Assembly (NCBI GenBank): GCA_002189035.1 | Contig: NEEC01000018.1 | Span: forward strand, 992,001-1,056,000 | DNA length: 64,000 bases | Source of the DNA: Utricularia gibba | Lineage: Eukaryota > Streptophyta > Magnoliopsida > Lamiales > Lentibulariaceae | Direction of reading: 5' to 3' | Part shown: positions 25,340-35,766 of the stretch, in pieces | How the letters are laid out: every line of letters starts with the position of its first letter | Numbering within the stretch: the first letter of the stretch is position 1 | Notes under the pieces: generated by a model | Databases searched by the model: none | What the model saw: only the letters and a program-made list of their open reading frames with translations | What the model was told of the DNA's origin: nothing | Position numbers and translations under genes: made by a program

Positions 25340-28300
25340 CTAAGCAAAAGGATTTCCAGATGCTGCTGCAGCAACAGAACCCTGGGGCTGAGACTGAGGC
25401 TGCACCTGAACCGGAAGCTGGATGTTTCTGCAAAAATGGCACCGCGTCAGAAGAAGAAGAAGAAAGCAAATAGAACCGCCACCCACATCGAGGAAGTTCT
25501 TAAAATCTTGGTTTCGATGGGAGCTGAAATTGAAATAGTGTGCATACATACAAACAGGCTGATGTGGGGGAGTGTGTGTATTGTTTGTTAAAAATATGCA
25601 CTTATGAAACTTAACGGTATCTGGGGGATTGGGGCTTGTCCTGAAGCGTATCCCAGTGTGCCTGTACAGCAAAGCCAACAATTAGATGGGGAGGGTTATG
25701 GTGAAAGAAGACACTGTCACCATATAGGGGCATAGTTTGGAGCTGAACCTTCAGATAACCAAAAGTGATCTGCTCCACCAACGAAAGAAGTTGGCGTTTG
25801 GTTGTTTGGCAAAGCCGCTTGCAGAGAGCCCATGTCCCACATCTGGTATATCAAAACGACTATAGTAACTACAGCATAACCGCACTGACGAAATTGGACA
25901 AATTTCCTACATAACCACATGGATTTCTTAAAAAAAAAAAAAAGGTTGCAGCAGACAGACTGGGCATACCATGTTCCTCGTTTCCACCTCAGACTCATCC
26001 GGCAGATCGAATGGATTGGTTGGCCAGAGATTATTTTCCAGTGAATGTACACCAGCCTGAGGCAGAGAGAAACATGTCATCAAATAAATATGATTGACAG
26101 CAAGGAAATAGATACCAATAGGACTCTTGTTACCAATGAGGAAGCTATGGGCAAGCTGATCTCCATAAACAAATTAGATGATATGCCAGAAGACGCAGGT
26201 TCACCGGCCACTGCAGACCTGTTGCTGCTATCATTTTTCAAACCCTACAGAACAAAATCCCAGATGGTAAATTCAAGATTAGTGAGACCCAATTGAGATA
26301 GTGGGGAAACCAATACAACCACGCCTTGGCATTCAACATCAGAAGCAGCATATGCTGGCGTGATATCCTAGTATCATGGATTTACAGTACATTTTATTTT
26401 TCCATATAAATGATGGAAAAAGGCAGGGATTTTCCTGGTCTCACATATTGTGTTATTTCAATGACAAATGCTTACCGTGATGTCATTGGCTATGACATTA
26501 TGTCCATCTCCATGCTCAAAACCATATGCCGACAGAGAATGATCGTGCTTCGTAGAATCATGACAAGAAGAACTCTGTTCAACTGAAAAAGGGTTGGTAA
26601 TTTCTAAAACATTTCCACCTGAAATCGGCACTTCGGAAATGGAGGACTTTTCTTTCCCCATGGACATCAAGTTTTCAGGCAGATCAAATGTTGCCCATCC
26701 ATGAGTGTTAGGCATCATGATACTAGAAGTCTCAGACATGGAGACAGCAGGTGACTGTTGATGGAGCTCCATTGGAAACAAATTCAAGGATGAAAGTTGT
26801 TGGATCTCTGACGCTTGATGACTGGTGAATGTTGTAACACTCGAAGCAGGACACTGCTGAGCTGAGGTGACTGTTCCAGTCAAAGGTGGTTTTGAGAAAT
26901 TTATATCAGCAGCACTAAACTGAATCAAAGAAAAATCTTCTGTTGCAAAGGGTGCACCACTGAAGTTTGAGCCATCAAGGGCACCCGGGAATGAACAATT
27001 CTGTGATGACGTGGAAGAGGATCTGTCTTGGGAAAACTCTGCACACTGTTCAGGGGCAGCGCCACCCTCAAAAAGGCTCAGAGAATTCAGAGAACTGAAT
27101 GACACAGAACTGCTATCAAATGATGCAAACCCTCCACAAGATGATGCCCTCTGTTGAGAAAGATGCATGAAATGAAAGTCAGAGCACAAGAACCCTGGAT
27201 TTGGGCAACAAAAACCATTCATTGTTGAAGTCCTTGACCAATCTACTATCCTATATTCTTGTCTTAAAATGAGGCATCCTAATTTGAAATGTGTTTATCA
27301 TGAACACGACTAGGGAGGAAACAACAGCCAGAAACATCATAAAGATAAAGGGGGCAGGCATATTAGAGAAACAACAGGTTGATCGTAGTAAACAAAACCA
27401 AAAGACCGTAAAGAAAGGCGTGACCTGAGGATGAAAGATTCTTCCACTGTTTCGCCTGCTACTTCTATCTGCATCTTGTGGTCCTTTAGGAAGCTGCGGA
27501 GCATCACTTGGGATATCTCTAGAAGCTTCACTACATGGGCTTCCGCCAGAAAAAGAATAATCTGAGACTCTTGTGAAAGATCCATCATTTGAAAAGAGGT
27601 CATCATTTGGTTGGCCACTAAAATGAGTGGGGCTCAAAAACCCAGAAAGCTTTCCCTCGTAAAGACTACGATCAGAACCAGGCTTTTTAGAGAGTCCAAA
27701 TGCATTTTTACCATAACGCCGTTCTTCATACTGAAAATCATACGGTGGACTTTGAGAGTAAGAATGATATGAACTTGCTCGCCGTGAATGATCCTCAGGG
27801 CTTCTTATTCCTGCAGAATCAGTTCATCATCTATTAGCAATTTGATACAAACATCAGGCATAAAGACCGCAGTTAATGATTAAAACCTTTACCTCTGTAG
27901 AAGAATGGTCCAATGATTTTTCCACAGAATATTTTTTTTCTACATATACATTCTTTATGAATTGGCGGATCTTTTCAACATTACTGCAACACAAAGGAGC
28001 AGGTAAACATTCAATCCTTGTGAAAAAGTCTACAACTACTAAATGGCAGAGTTTTGACCTGTTGTCTGGAAGTCTCCTTAGTGGATCCCAGCCCTTCAGA
28101 AGGAGTTCCCTTGCTCGCTGGGAAGAAAATAAAAATGAGTAGAAATGAAAGCAACCCATGAGAACATATTTAACTAGCAACAAATCTCACCTGATTTCCA
28201 CCTTTTTGAAGAGCATTCACTTCCTGAGAAGTGAACTTAGCCATTGACACAGACTTCACACGATGCGTAAATTCACGGCTGGATACAAAAAAGAGAAAAA

Positions 28301-28719
28301 AAAATTACACCAGAATAAAGAATCAGAAAATCATTAGATTTCGAATATATGGAACCAGGAAGCATTGCACCAGAATAAAGAAAGAAAAAATCAAGCAAAT
28401 TAGTAATTACTGTACTCCACTGCATGTCGTACAAACGAACGTCCAAAAATCCGTGCAAACATACTGGGGGCCCTGCAGAAGTAGACAGGCACCAACATTC
28501 ATGAGCTAACCCAAGACTGACTCCTTTTTTTCATTCACATCAAAAACGTTAGAATCGTAAGGACCAAATTGAATATAACACATAAAACACCGATTTTTCT
28601 CAAGAAAAGTGATATATATGTACCAAACTGTTGCAGTTCAAGCATCGGCGATTGGGAGGGAGCTTCATCAAACCCCTGATGATCTTCTCGTTCCTCGCTT
28701 CTTCTCTCTTGGTGGCCAT
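25340..28719 (-). CDS. AGD14: ArfGAP domain protein, AGD14-like
   Basis: ADP-ribosylation factor GTPase-activating protein that stimulates GTP hydrolysis by Arf in vesicle traffic. Twelve exons (minus strand): 28719-28624, 28472-28411, 28278-28191, 28117-28059, 27983-27893, 27810-27425, 27150-26476, 26244-26134, 26056-25970, 25842-25721, 25661-25616, 25427-25340. The ArfGAP zinc finger reads CLNCNSL, GPQYVCTDFWTFVCTTCSGV, HREFTHRVKSVSMAKF (C-x2-C-x16-C-x2-C with the Arg finger). This is followed by IRQFIKNVYVEKKYSVEKS and YHSYSQSPPYDFQYEERRYG. The long low-complexity Ser/Gln-rich tail ends SGNPFA, the family's C-terminus. Exon phases clash twice: exon 5 to 6 appears to lack one base, and exon 10 to 11 needs one fewer (the APNYAP end of exon 10 is uncertain). 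All other joints are in phase. Confidence 0.9.
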
Positions 28720-29385
28720 TTTCACCAAAATCGAATCCCCAACCCCCAAAAAGCAGAATAAATCGAATATAAACACACCAAAAATCCCCACTTGACGAAA
28801 CAACGCAAAAACCTATCAGAACCTTCCAAAGATTAATCGAACGCGAGAGAGGATTGGGTTTCAGGATACAAGGGATGAAGAAAAACCCAACTTCGAAGGA
28901 GCAGCTGCTTCAGTCCCTCTCTTTTCTCAACGCTCCAATTCAATTCGTTCATGGAGATCATTCCTCTGACAATTATTGCCGTTGGAGAAGGCTATCGCCA
29001 CGCCATCCATAGTGTGCGCCTTCCACATAGTTGTACGTCATGCTTTAAACTTGGTTCCTTCGATTGGAAATAGTAAATCAAGACGGTGCTTTTAAAAAAT
29101 CAAACAACGCTCCGTAGCCTGGGGGCCCTACCCTACCGCATTGTCATTCCTTTCCAGATTCACCCTCCCTAAGTTGGTAAATTACGTAAATGGATTTCTA
29201 CTATTTATAAACTTCAAATATATCACTGTACTTCTGGATATATTATTTTAACCCCAGACTCTCCGTACAAAAAACCGTTCGTTCATCCAACCCATTTTCT
29301 CCTCTGTTTCGTATGGGGAGGATTTCACTGAAGTCGGCGACTGCTCTGTTCGCTGACGACATTCGTCTCGAGAGCTATAACACGA
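28720..29385. promoter_or_regulatory. Divergent promoter region between AGD14 and the unrecognised gene
   Basis: Short, GC-richer intergenic stretch between two divergently read starts. The AGD14 leader lies in 28720-28860. A short ORF beginning ATG at 29312 (MGRISLKSATALFADDIRLE) ends at a stop around 29428 and could be an upstream ORF. No factor-binding site can be named. Confidence 0.35.
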
Positions 29386-30198
29386 ATGTTGCCAGTTTTC
29401 AAGCCCATCGCCTCGGAAATTTCTAGTTTTTCTTGTGGAGACACCGCACAGCTACCACCTGAGATACGGTAAGTTCTCCTGTTCGAGGCTCGGAATCTTG
29501 AAATGAATGCGAGGTTTCCTTCTGTCCCTATCGACGTTTCATTTGGTTTCTGGTGATACAGATAGTTGGGGGTAAATTAGGTGATTGATGTGTCCCTATT
29601 ATGAGTCAACTTTTCAAAGATTGAGGCCGGAAATGTTTCAGGAATTTTTTTCGACCGATTCATCCTTTCTTTAAGAAAAAAAATTTCCAAGTGGGATTTT
29701 TAAACCTTTGGTGCATTGTTGACCCTTATGTTAGAGTTATTGGCATAAATTTCTTAACTTCACTCCAGGAGGATGCCGGTGATGCTTCCATTAAGTTTGA
29801 TGACGTCGAAACCCGCGGAAACAGAATCAATTCTCAGAAGGTGGCCTCTTTATCTGAAGAGTCTCTCGCTAGAGACAGCAAACACAGTGTAATTGAGAAA
29901 CTCAGTGGCACTTTCCAAGAAGAACTAGTCGAGACAGCAACTTCAGAAGTTGCAAATTTGCCACTGGATGGCAATCAAATAGAAGGTAAAGTTCAGAAAG
30001 CTACTTCTTCTGAGGGGAAATCTGCCAGCCTTCAGAAGATGAAGATTTCGATCATGAAGTTAAATCTCCAAAGGAAGCACATTCAGCTACTACACCCTCT
30101 AAAGCAAATGGAAAAAGATCGACCTCAAGTTCAAGTGAAACTCTGATTCAAGATCAAGTGATTGACAGTTTCCAACAACTCTGTCCGTTCATTTCAAG
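29386..30198 (+). CDS. Unrecognised acidic, Ser/Lys-rich protein, partial model with frame breaks
   Basis: I do not recognise the family. Candidate exon 1 is 29386-29468 (MLPVFKPIASEISSFSCGD...LPPEIR) with a consensus donor (GTAAGT). Exon 2 is 29769-30198 after a good acceptor (CACTCCAG). It encodes EDAGDASIKFDDVE, then SEDEDFDHEVKSPKE, KANGKRSTSSSSET and IDSFQQLCPFIS, followed by a donor (GTGCATG). The exon 1/exon 2 joint is one base out of phase. Within exon 2 the acidic SEDEDFDHE block lies one frame away from the upstream codons, as if a T were missing at 30031-30032. No later exon was found. Acidic and Ser-rich composition suggests a nuclear or disordered protein. Possibly a decayed or incompletely assembled gene. 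Confidence 0.4.
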
Positions 30199-30520
30199 GT
30201 GCATGCTTTATTTATTTTCTCGGGCTTTGTGTGTGCCTTTTACTCAAAGACAAGGTTTCTTTATGGCCTTCAGGAATGAGTTCTCATCCGATTCCCTGAA
30301 AGTGAAATTTGATAATGCTTTCTCTCCTTATTTGTTGGTGGTTTGCCATAGGGAAAGTCATTTCCTGCTCATTTTTACCTTACAAAACTGTAGTTGTGCT
30401 TCTGAGGATCCTCAGAGTTGGTTTCTTCAGCTCATGTCTAGAAGTTCTGAGTATCATGTATCTGTGTGAGTGTGATTCAAAAACCTCAGGCTGTTCGTAC
30501 AAGCAACTAGTGCTGAAAAC

Positions 30521-30892
30521 TCAAAAGCTCAGTCTTTTCCTGCAACCCCCACGGGGGAAGGCCCCAAAAGCATGGCAAGATTTCAACTCATTCACCAGCT
30601 CTTCAACCAAATCTTTCCACACAATCTCATGCAGAGCTACTCCCACTCTTCCCTCTTCCTTCTTTTCCCCGGAAAAGACAACTTCGAATGCTTCTTCCAG
30701 GCTCCTACTCACCTCCCCTGATCGCTGCCAGGTGCTGCTTCTACGGTAGCCCACCGATCAGCCACCGCCACCCTCCTCTCAAGCTTGTTATTCATCTCCT
30801 CCTCCTCCTCCTCCTCCTCCGCGCCGCCGCCGCCTCTCTGGGCTCCTTGGCCGCTTCCGGGACATCCTGCCAGGGGCTGGAAAATGTCCCTG
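30521..30892 (-). CDS. Unrecognised basic protein fragment, uncertain
   Basis: On the minus strand a protein-like stretch EVSRSLEEAFEVVFSG, GVALHEIVWKDLVEELVNEL, ending GGCRKRLSF and a stop. Upstream, in other frames, lie MNNKLERRVAVADRWATVEA and, further, MSRKRPRSPERRRRR plus a GGA/GAG microsatellite. The breaks fall at a CCCC run (plus strand, 30715-30718) and at the trinucleotide repeat, so they may be indel errors. An acceptor-like CTTGCAG precedes 30892. It reads as the terminal exon of a small gene, but I see no similarity that I can name. Plus-strand ORFs here are shadows or vice versa; strand choice rests on the amphipathic KDLVEELVNELK segment. Confidence 0.3.
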
Positions 30893-32000
30893 CAAGGTAG
30901 AACAGTGTAATTATCATTCCAACATGTTTGCTACATGATTAATGAATTTAGGATGATGAATTGCATGCAGTATAGATACTAATTCAATCATGGATAACTA
31001 AAATTCATAGATATTCTGGAAAATGTTTTCATTTATAAAATTAGAAATAAATATTGTGGGTTTTATATAACATTATTTTGTTAGATGACTTTTCTAAAAC
31101 TAAATATATTTCTAAAAAGTCTTTATTAAAATGAGTTGTGTTTTGCAAATAAAAAATTTAATCCAAAATAGTATCAGTAGTATGATCACGTTCTTTAATT
31201 TGAAGCTCTACTTCAAATTATATAAAATAAAATAAATTTTAAAATTATATGAATAAAATAAATTTTGAGATTTTAAAATATTTTAAATAATATAAATTAT
31301 ATTATATAATTTAATAAAATATAATATATATTATATAATTTAATATTATGATATACATGTATTTTAGGATAAATAAAAATTAAATATTATAATTTTTATT
31401 TAATCATTAAAATAGATATTAAAAATTCAATAATTTATAAAGATAATCATATATTTTAAATTTTATTATAGGATTTAAAATTATATATACTATATTTAAA
31501 AAATAATAACATCATGGCGCTCTCCACTAACTGGGCGCGGAGTACCAAAAGGACAGTGGGGTGACCGACTTTTGCCCCCAAAAGGTAAACATTTTGAGGG
31601 TACTTATGTAAATAAGTGAAAAATGAAGGGCATTCCGACAAAAAAGAGAAGCTTATGCCCTTATGGTACCAAAAACATTCATTTCCCCTTTAAATTAGTT
31701 GTCTCCTTTGACCGATTAACAGCCCCTTGATAAGTAAATCCCATTTGGACCACTTATTAAGGGTCACTTTTTTACTAATTATTTTCCTCTAAAAATACAA
31801 TAAATTTAGAAATACATTTTTTAATTTTTGAAATTAAAATCATTTTTCCAATACACAACCCCACACTTACTTATCCCCATCAAATAACTAATTGAGTAGC
31901 ACGTTGCTTTATTAACCATTGATTTCCATTAATAGATGAGTGGCGTTGATTTAAAAAAAAATTGAAAAAAAATGGTGGAAAATAGGTTAAAAAAAGAGGG
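30893..32000. other. AT-rich intergenic DNA
   Basis: 31020-31500 is extremely AT-rich with no coding potential. A GC-normal patch at 31510-31680 with C4/G4 runs may be a transposon scrap, but I cannot assign it. 31990 onward should be 3' UTR of the next gene. Confidence 0.45.
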
Positions 32001-32643
32001 CTAACCTTTGTTAGATTCCGGTGGAGATGTTAACCGTTGGGCGGCGACGACGAGCTTCTCCATGCACGGCGGAGTCTCCATTTGTGGGCTGCGAATCTCA
32101 GTCGTCTGCACGGCGGTGATTATCCGCTTGAGCGCCTCGAGATCCCGGTTGCATTTCTCAAGAGCGTGTTGGAGTTGGCGCCTCTTTTCCTCTAAAGGTT
32201 CCGGCCTTCTCACACTCGTCGCCACGACGTCGTTCTCGTGCAACCCCATGAGCTTCGCCACGAAGGAGTAAGCGTAGGGGGCAGTCACGACGGCCGATCG
32301 CCGGATCTCCGGTGGCAGAGTGGGGCTCCTCATATCGCTTCCCCATTTCTTCTCCTCGCCTTCCCTTCTTCCTTCCGTCAACAGCTTCATTCCTCTACCC
32401 TGCTTCCTCCCTAAATCAACACCAACAGAAACCAGTTAACCGGAAGCCACCCACACGACGGGTTCCAATTTCGAGTACCGCGTGCGTACCAAACGTTAGG
32501 AGACGATTACTAGAAGCCTGCTTCTTGGAAAAGAAGTGCAAGATGCCGGACATGCAGCCGATGGATTTGACCCGGTGAGCCTCCGGCAATGCGGCGTGGC
32601 GGCGGGAAGAGGTAGACGGCGAGCTCTCTTGCCGCCTCAGCAT
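32001..32643 (-). CDS. Small plant protein of unknown function (MSGxLHFxSKK / VAKLMGL type)
   Basis: Two exons, 32643-32490 and 32410-32001, join in frame across a 79-bp intron to 187 residues. The N-terminal half has VKSIGCMSGILHFFSKKQASSNRLLTF. The second half has RSPTLPPEIRRSA, then YSFVAKLMGLHEND, a motif like the VARLMGL block of DUF3741-type proteins, and a predicted helix EEKRRQLQHALEKCNRDLEALKRII. I know this arrangement from uncharacterised plant proteins only, and function is unknown. ATG at 32643 is the first in frame. 5' UTR lies toward 32760. No frame damage. Confidence 0.75.
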
Positions 32644-33857
32644 GTTTTCCGGCGAGCGAGTAGCGCTTGCTGTGTTGCTTGGTGTGGTGTGGTGACAATA
32701 ATTACCAATACTAAAGCACAAGGCAGGCTTTTCCTTTTTAGCAATAAAAAAAGGGAATTCACATGAGAAATGTGAGTGACAAGCCACAAACTGAATGAAT
32801 ATTTACAGTTAGTATCTAACAGTTATATGGTTAACTTGAGTTGTTGAAAAATCAAAGGTGAATTAAATGTTTCCAATTATGGTCCTCTACTGCATAAATG
32901 TTTCCATTTATGGACCTCTCCAGTCTCCATCTTCACTCTTTTTTTTTTTTGTCCTCTCAATTTATTTTAGCTGGTGTAATGATCATTTATTTTTTTTAAA
33001 AAAAATTAATCTCAATATCCTAAAATCTAAAAATATAATAAAATTTTCACTTACCAAATGCAACAATTATCCATTTTATAGTATATTATTATTCGTTTAA
33101 AATACTTGATCTATATAGTTTTATGTTATTTAATTTCGAAGAAAAATTATCGTATAAAATTAAGAGAATTTATTTATTAAATATATTATCTTTTTTCATT
33201 CATAATTAATGTATTTAAATATATTACCATCACAATATTCCTAATCTTACATTAGGATTTGTATTTGTTTAGATTTTTTTAAATTTTTGTGTGTGATTTT
33301 AATCATAAATCATATGAAAGCTATTATTGTGAAAATAAAAATTAAAATCGATATTTGCTGCTGAATAATGAAGATTTAAGTTAATTTAATGGTTATAAAA
33401 AGACTTTAGACATCTAGATTCTATTTATAGTAAATTTGTTTTTAGAAATAGTTCCACAAACATTTTTCTTACAAATACGAGATTAAAAAATATATAAATT
33501 TAGAAAATTTTATTATTTTTAATAATTTGCAGCGATCAATTTATATTTTATTCGAATTATTAACCAGAAAATGATTGCGATAAATAGAATCAGACATAAT
33601 TTTATTTTAGAAGTTGAAATGGGAATATTTCTTTATATTTAATTTCTGGATTATTAATTACGATTAAATCTTCGGATTATAAAATAATACGATTTTTTTT
33701 AAAAAAAGATTTCAATATTAAACTCTAAATATATTAATATTGCGTTTAAATTTGTACTCGGGTTTTGATTCCAAGGGAAAAAGGGCTGTGGCCCAGAGGA
33801 GACATCCCAGAGAGAGGTTCTCGCGTTCTTGATGGAAGCAAAAGCAAAAAGTGAAAA
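32644..33857. other. AT-rich intergenic DNA
   Basis: Upstream region of the preceding minus-strand gene, then about 800 bases of AT-rich, stop-laden DNA (32940-33740). No gene recognised. Confidence 0.45.
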
Positions 33858-34563
33858 ATGGCGGAACAACTCAGCCGACGACCAGATCTCTGAGTTCAAG
33901 GAAGCATTCGTCCTTTCAGGCGAGGATGCCGACGGTGCAGTGCGATCCGGTTTATTTTCTTCTTCGAATTATCTCGTCCGATTTGACTCGATGCATTTCA
34001 GCTTTTTCTTTCTAGGATCTTGAGCTGCAAACTTGTGCGATGGTCAGATTCTTTCGCAGTTTTCAGAATCATCATATGAATTGAAGTGCCAGCCGTTATT
34101 TGTCAAATCATTGGCATACGATTCTGATTCTCTGGCTAATTAAGAGGGAAAACTCTTGAGTTTTTTGAGTCGGATCAGTTCAAGTTCGAAATGAGCTCAA
34201 TCCCTTCGAAATCTCGATATCACACGAGATCTTCGAACCTGTTTCTGACTCGTGTTCCTGAGATTAAGGAATTGATTGCAGGATTTTGTATGGGAAGAAG
34301 AATTTATTGCGGATTCCATTGTACAGGCTGCATCACTTCCAAGGAACTTGGAACAGTGATGCGATCCCCTGGGCACCCACAGCGGCCAAAATGCAGGTTA
34401 TGATCAATGAAGTGGATGCAGATGGCTATGGCACCATCGACTTTCCAAAGTTCATGAACCTCATGGCATTTCGAGTATAAGACAAGGATCAAAGTGGCTT
34501 CACTGATGAGGAAGCGAATGAAATGATCAGAGAAGAAGATGCTGATGGCGATGGCCGGCCGTG
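33858..34563 (+). pseudogene. Calmodulin pseudogene
   Basis: Clear remains of a calmodulin gene. The start MAEQLS (ATG at 33858) is one frame off from DDQISEFKEAF because of one extra base near 33875. The loop 1 GEDADG is cut by an intron-like gap (donor at 33934/33935, acceptor before 34327), exactly where plant calmodulin genes have their intron (in the Gly codon of EF-hand 1). Exon 2 continues [13 protein letters not shown], shifts frame, then reads [23 protein letters not shown] (EF-hand 2). A stop precedes DKDQSGF, and the rest of EF-hand 3 is deleted straight to TDEEANEMIREEDADGDG, followed by stops. Kept intron means it came from gene duplication, not retroposition. Confidence 0.85.
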
Positions 34564-35766
34564 ATGAGCCAGGTTTACTTTCTTTTCTCGGGGACTCAAA
34601 CGTGGTCACACAAATCTTTATGAGATTTGATTCTATTCTTTTCAAAATATTTTTAATAAAATAAAAATTAAATATGCATTTTCTTGAAAATAAAAAGTGT
34701 TCTCAAATTTTTATTTTTTTTAAATAATAAAAAAGTATTTTTGAAATAAAAAAAGCTATTTCAAATAGATTCCTAAGACACATATTGCATTTTCCAAATA
34801 CAATTAATAACCTTTTATTTATATTTTATTACAAATGTTTTTTGAAAATTATTTTTAATGAAAATAAACAAATAAATACTAATTTTTTGCATGTTTGGAT
34901 CATGGTGTTTGGTAGACGGACTGATCAGCTATTCCTATTTGTAGGAAGGGTGGAGTTAGTTGCAAGAACCATCAATGGCGTTGGCGTGTATGGTGTGTTC
35001 TGAGAGTTTATATAAATCAAGGAAGCATGTTTTTTATACATGCAATACAGAAAACAGCGAGCAAGAAGATGGGCGGCGGATGGCCGCCATAAAAACTCCC
35101 AAGAGTTCAGAGTATAAATCTGGAGTGTGGGCCAATAGAATAAATAGGACAGGAGGGAAAACTTTTACAGCTATGCTATTATCCCTTCATCATGAACCAC
35201 CGTCGGCCCTCCGGCCATAAATGTCGAGCTACGAATGAAGTATGCGTAACTCGTGGAAACAAAAAAAAAACAAACAAACAACAGAGAGCGCTTACCGTTC
35301 TGAGTCCTTTCTTACTGAAGCCAGCGATCTAAGCGGGATGTGAGTCTTCTTACAATACTGGGGATGGAAGGTAAGATAAAGGTATTGTAATCTTAATTTT
35401 GCTCTTCTTTTTTTAGCCCAGCTGATCCCTTATCGTCTTGACTGAACTGGGTTCGTTGAATTTGAGTCAGTTTGTGATGGGTGATGCTTTTTCCATAATT
35501 CGCTGAGTGATTCCTTCTTGGGAAGATTATTTTTGTCCAAAACAAAGTAAACGTTTTTGTGGGTATTGCTAATTTGTTGACAGTATACAATATCTACTTC
35601 ATAATTGGGACGATGATGATAGATCGAGGATGTAAGAGCTGAAATCATTCTAGGCTTAGTTTAGTTGCCAGCTTTATTTTAGCAGTTGTCGTTGAAACTA
35701 TTTATGTTGGTTATATATAAGTTGTCTTTTTGTTTGACTACAGATCGAAATTCAGTGGACTCCGTA
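34564..35766. other. Intergenic, leader of kinase-like gene at right end
   Basis: AT-rich to 34890. A small ORF from ATG 34975 to 35220 (MALACMVCSESLYKSRKHVF...) has no recognisable relatives and is not called. An acceptor-like TTTGACTACAG at 35733-35743 suggests that the next gene has a leader intron. Confidence 0.4.

Noticed and set aside
30309-30749. 146-codon plus-strand ORF
   Set aside because: Overlaps the minus-strand fragment with the better protein-like pattern, has no domain, and starts with an AT-rich intron-like sequence.
34975-35220. Small Cys-containing ORF MALACMVCSESL...
   Set aside because: Starts resemble some short plant proteins, but no further motif is shared and there is no splice or codon evidence.
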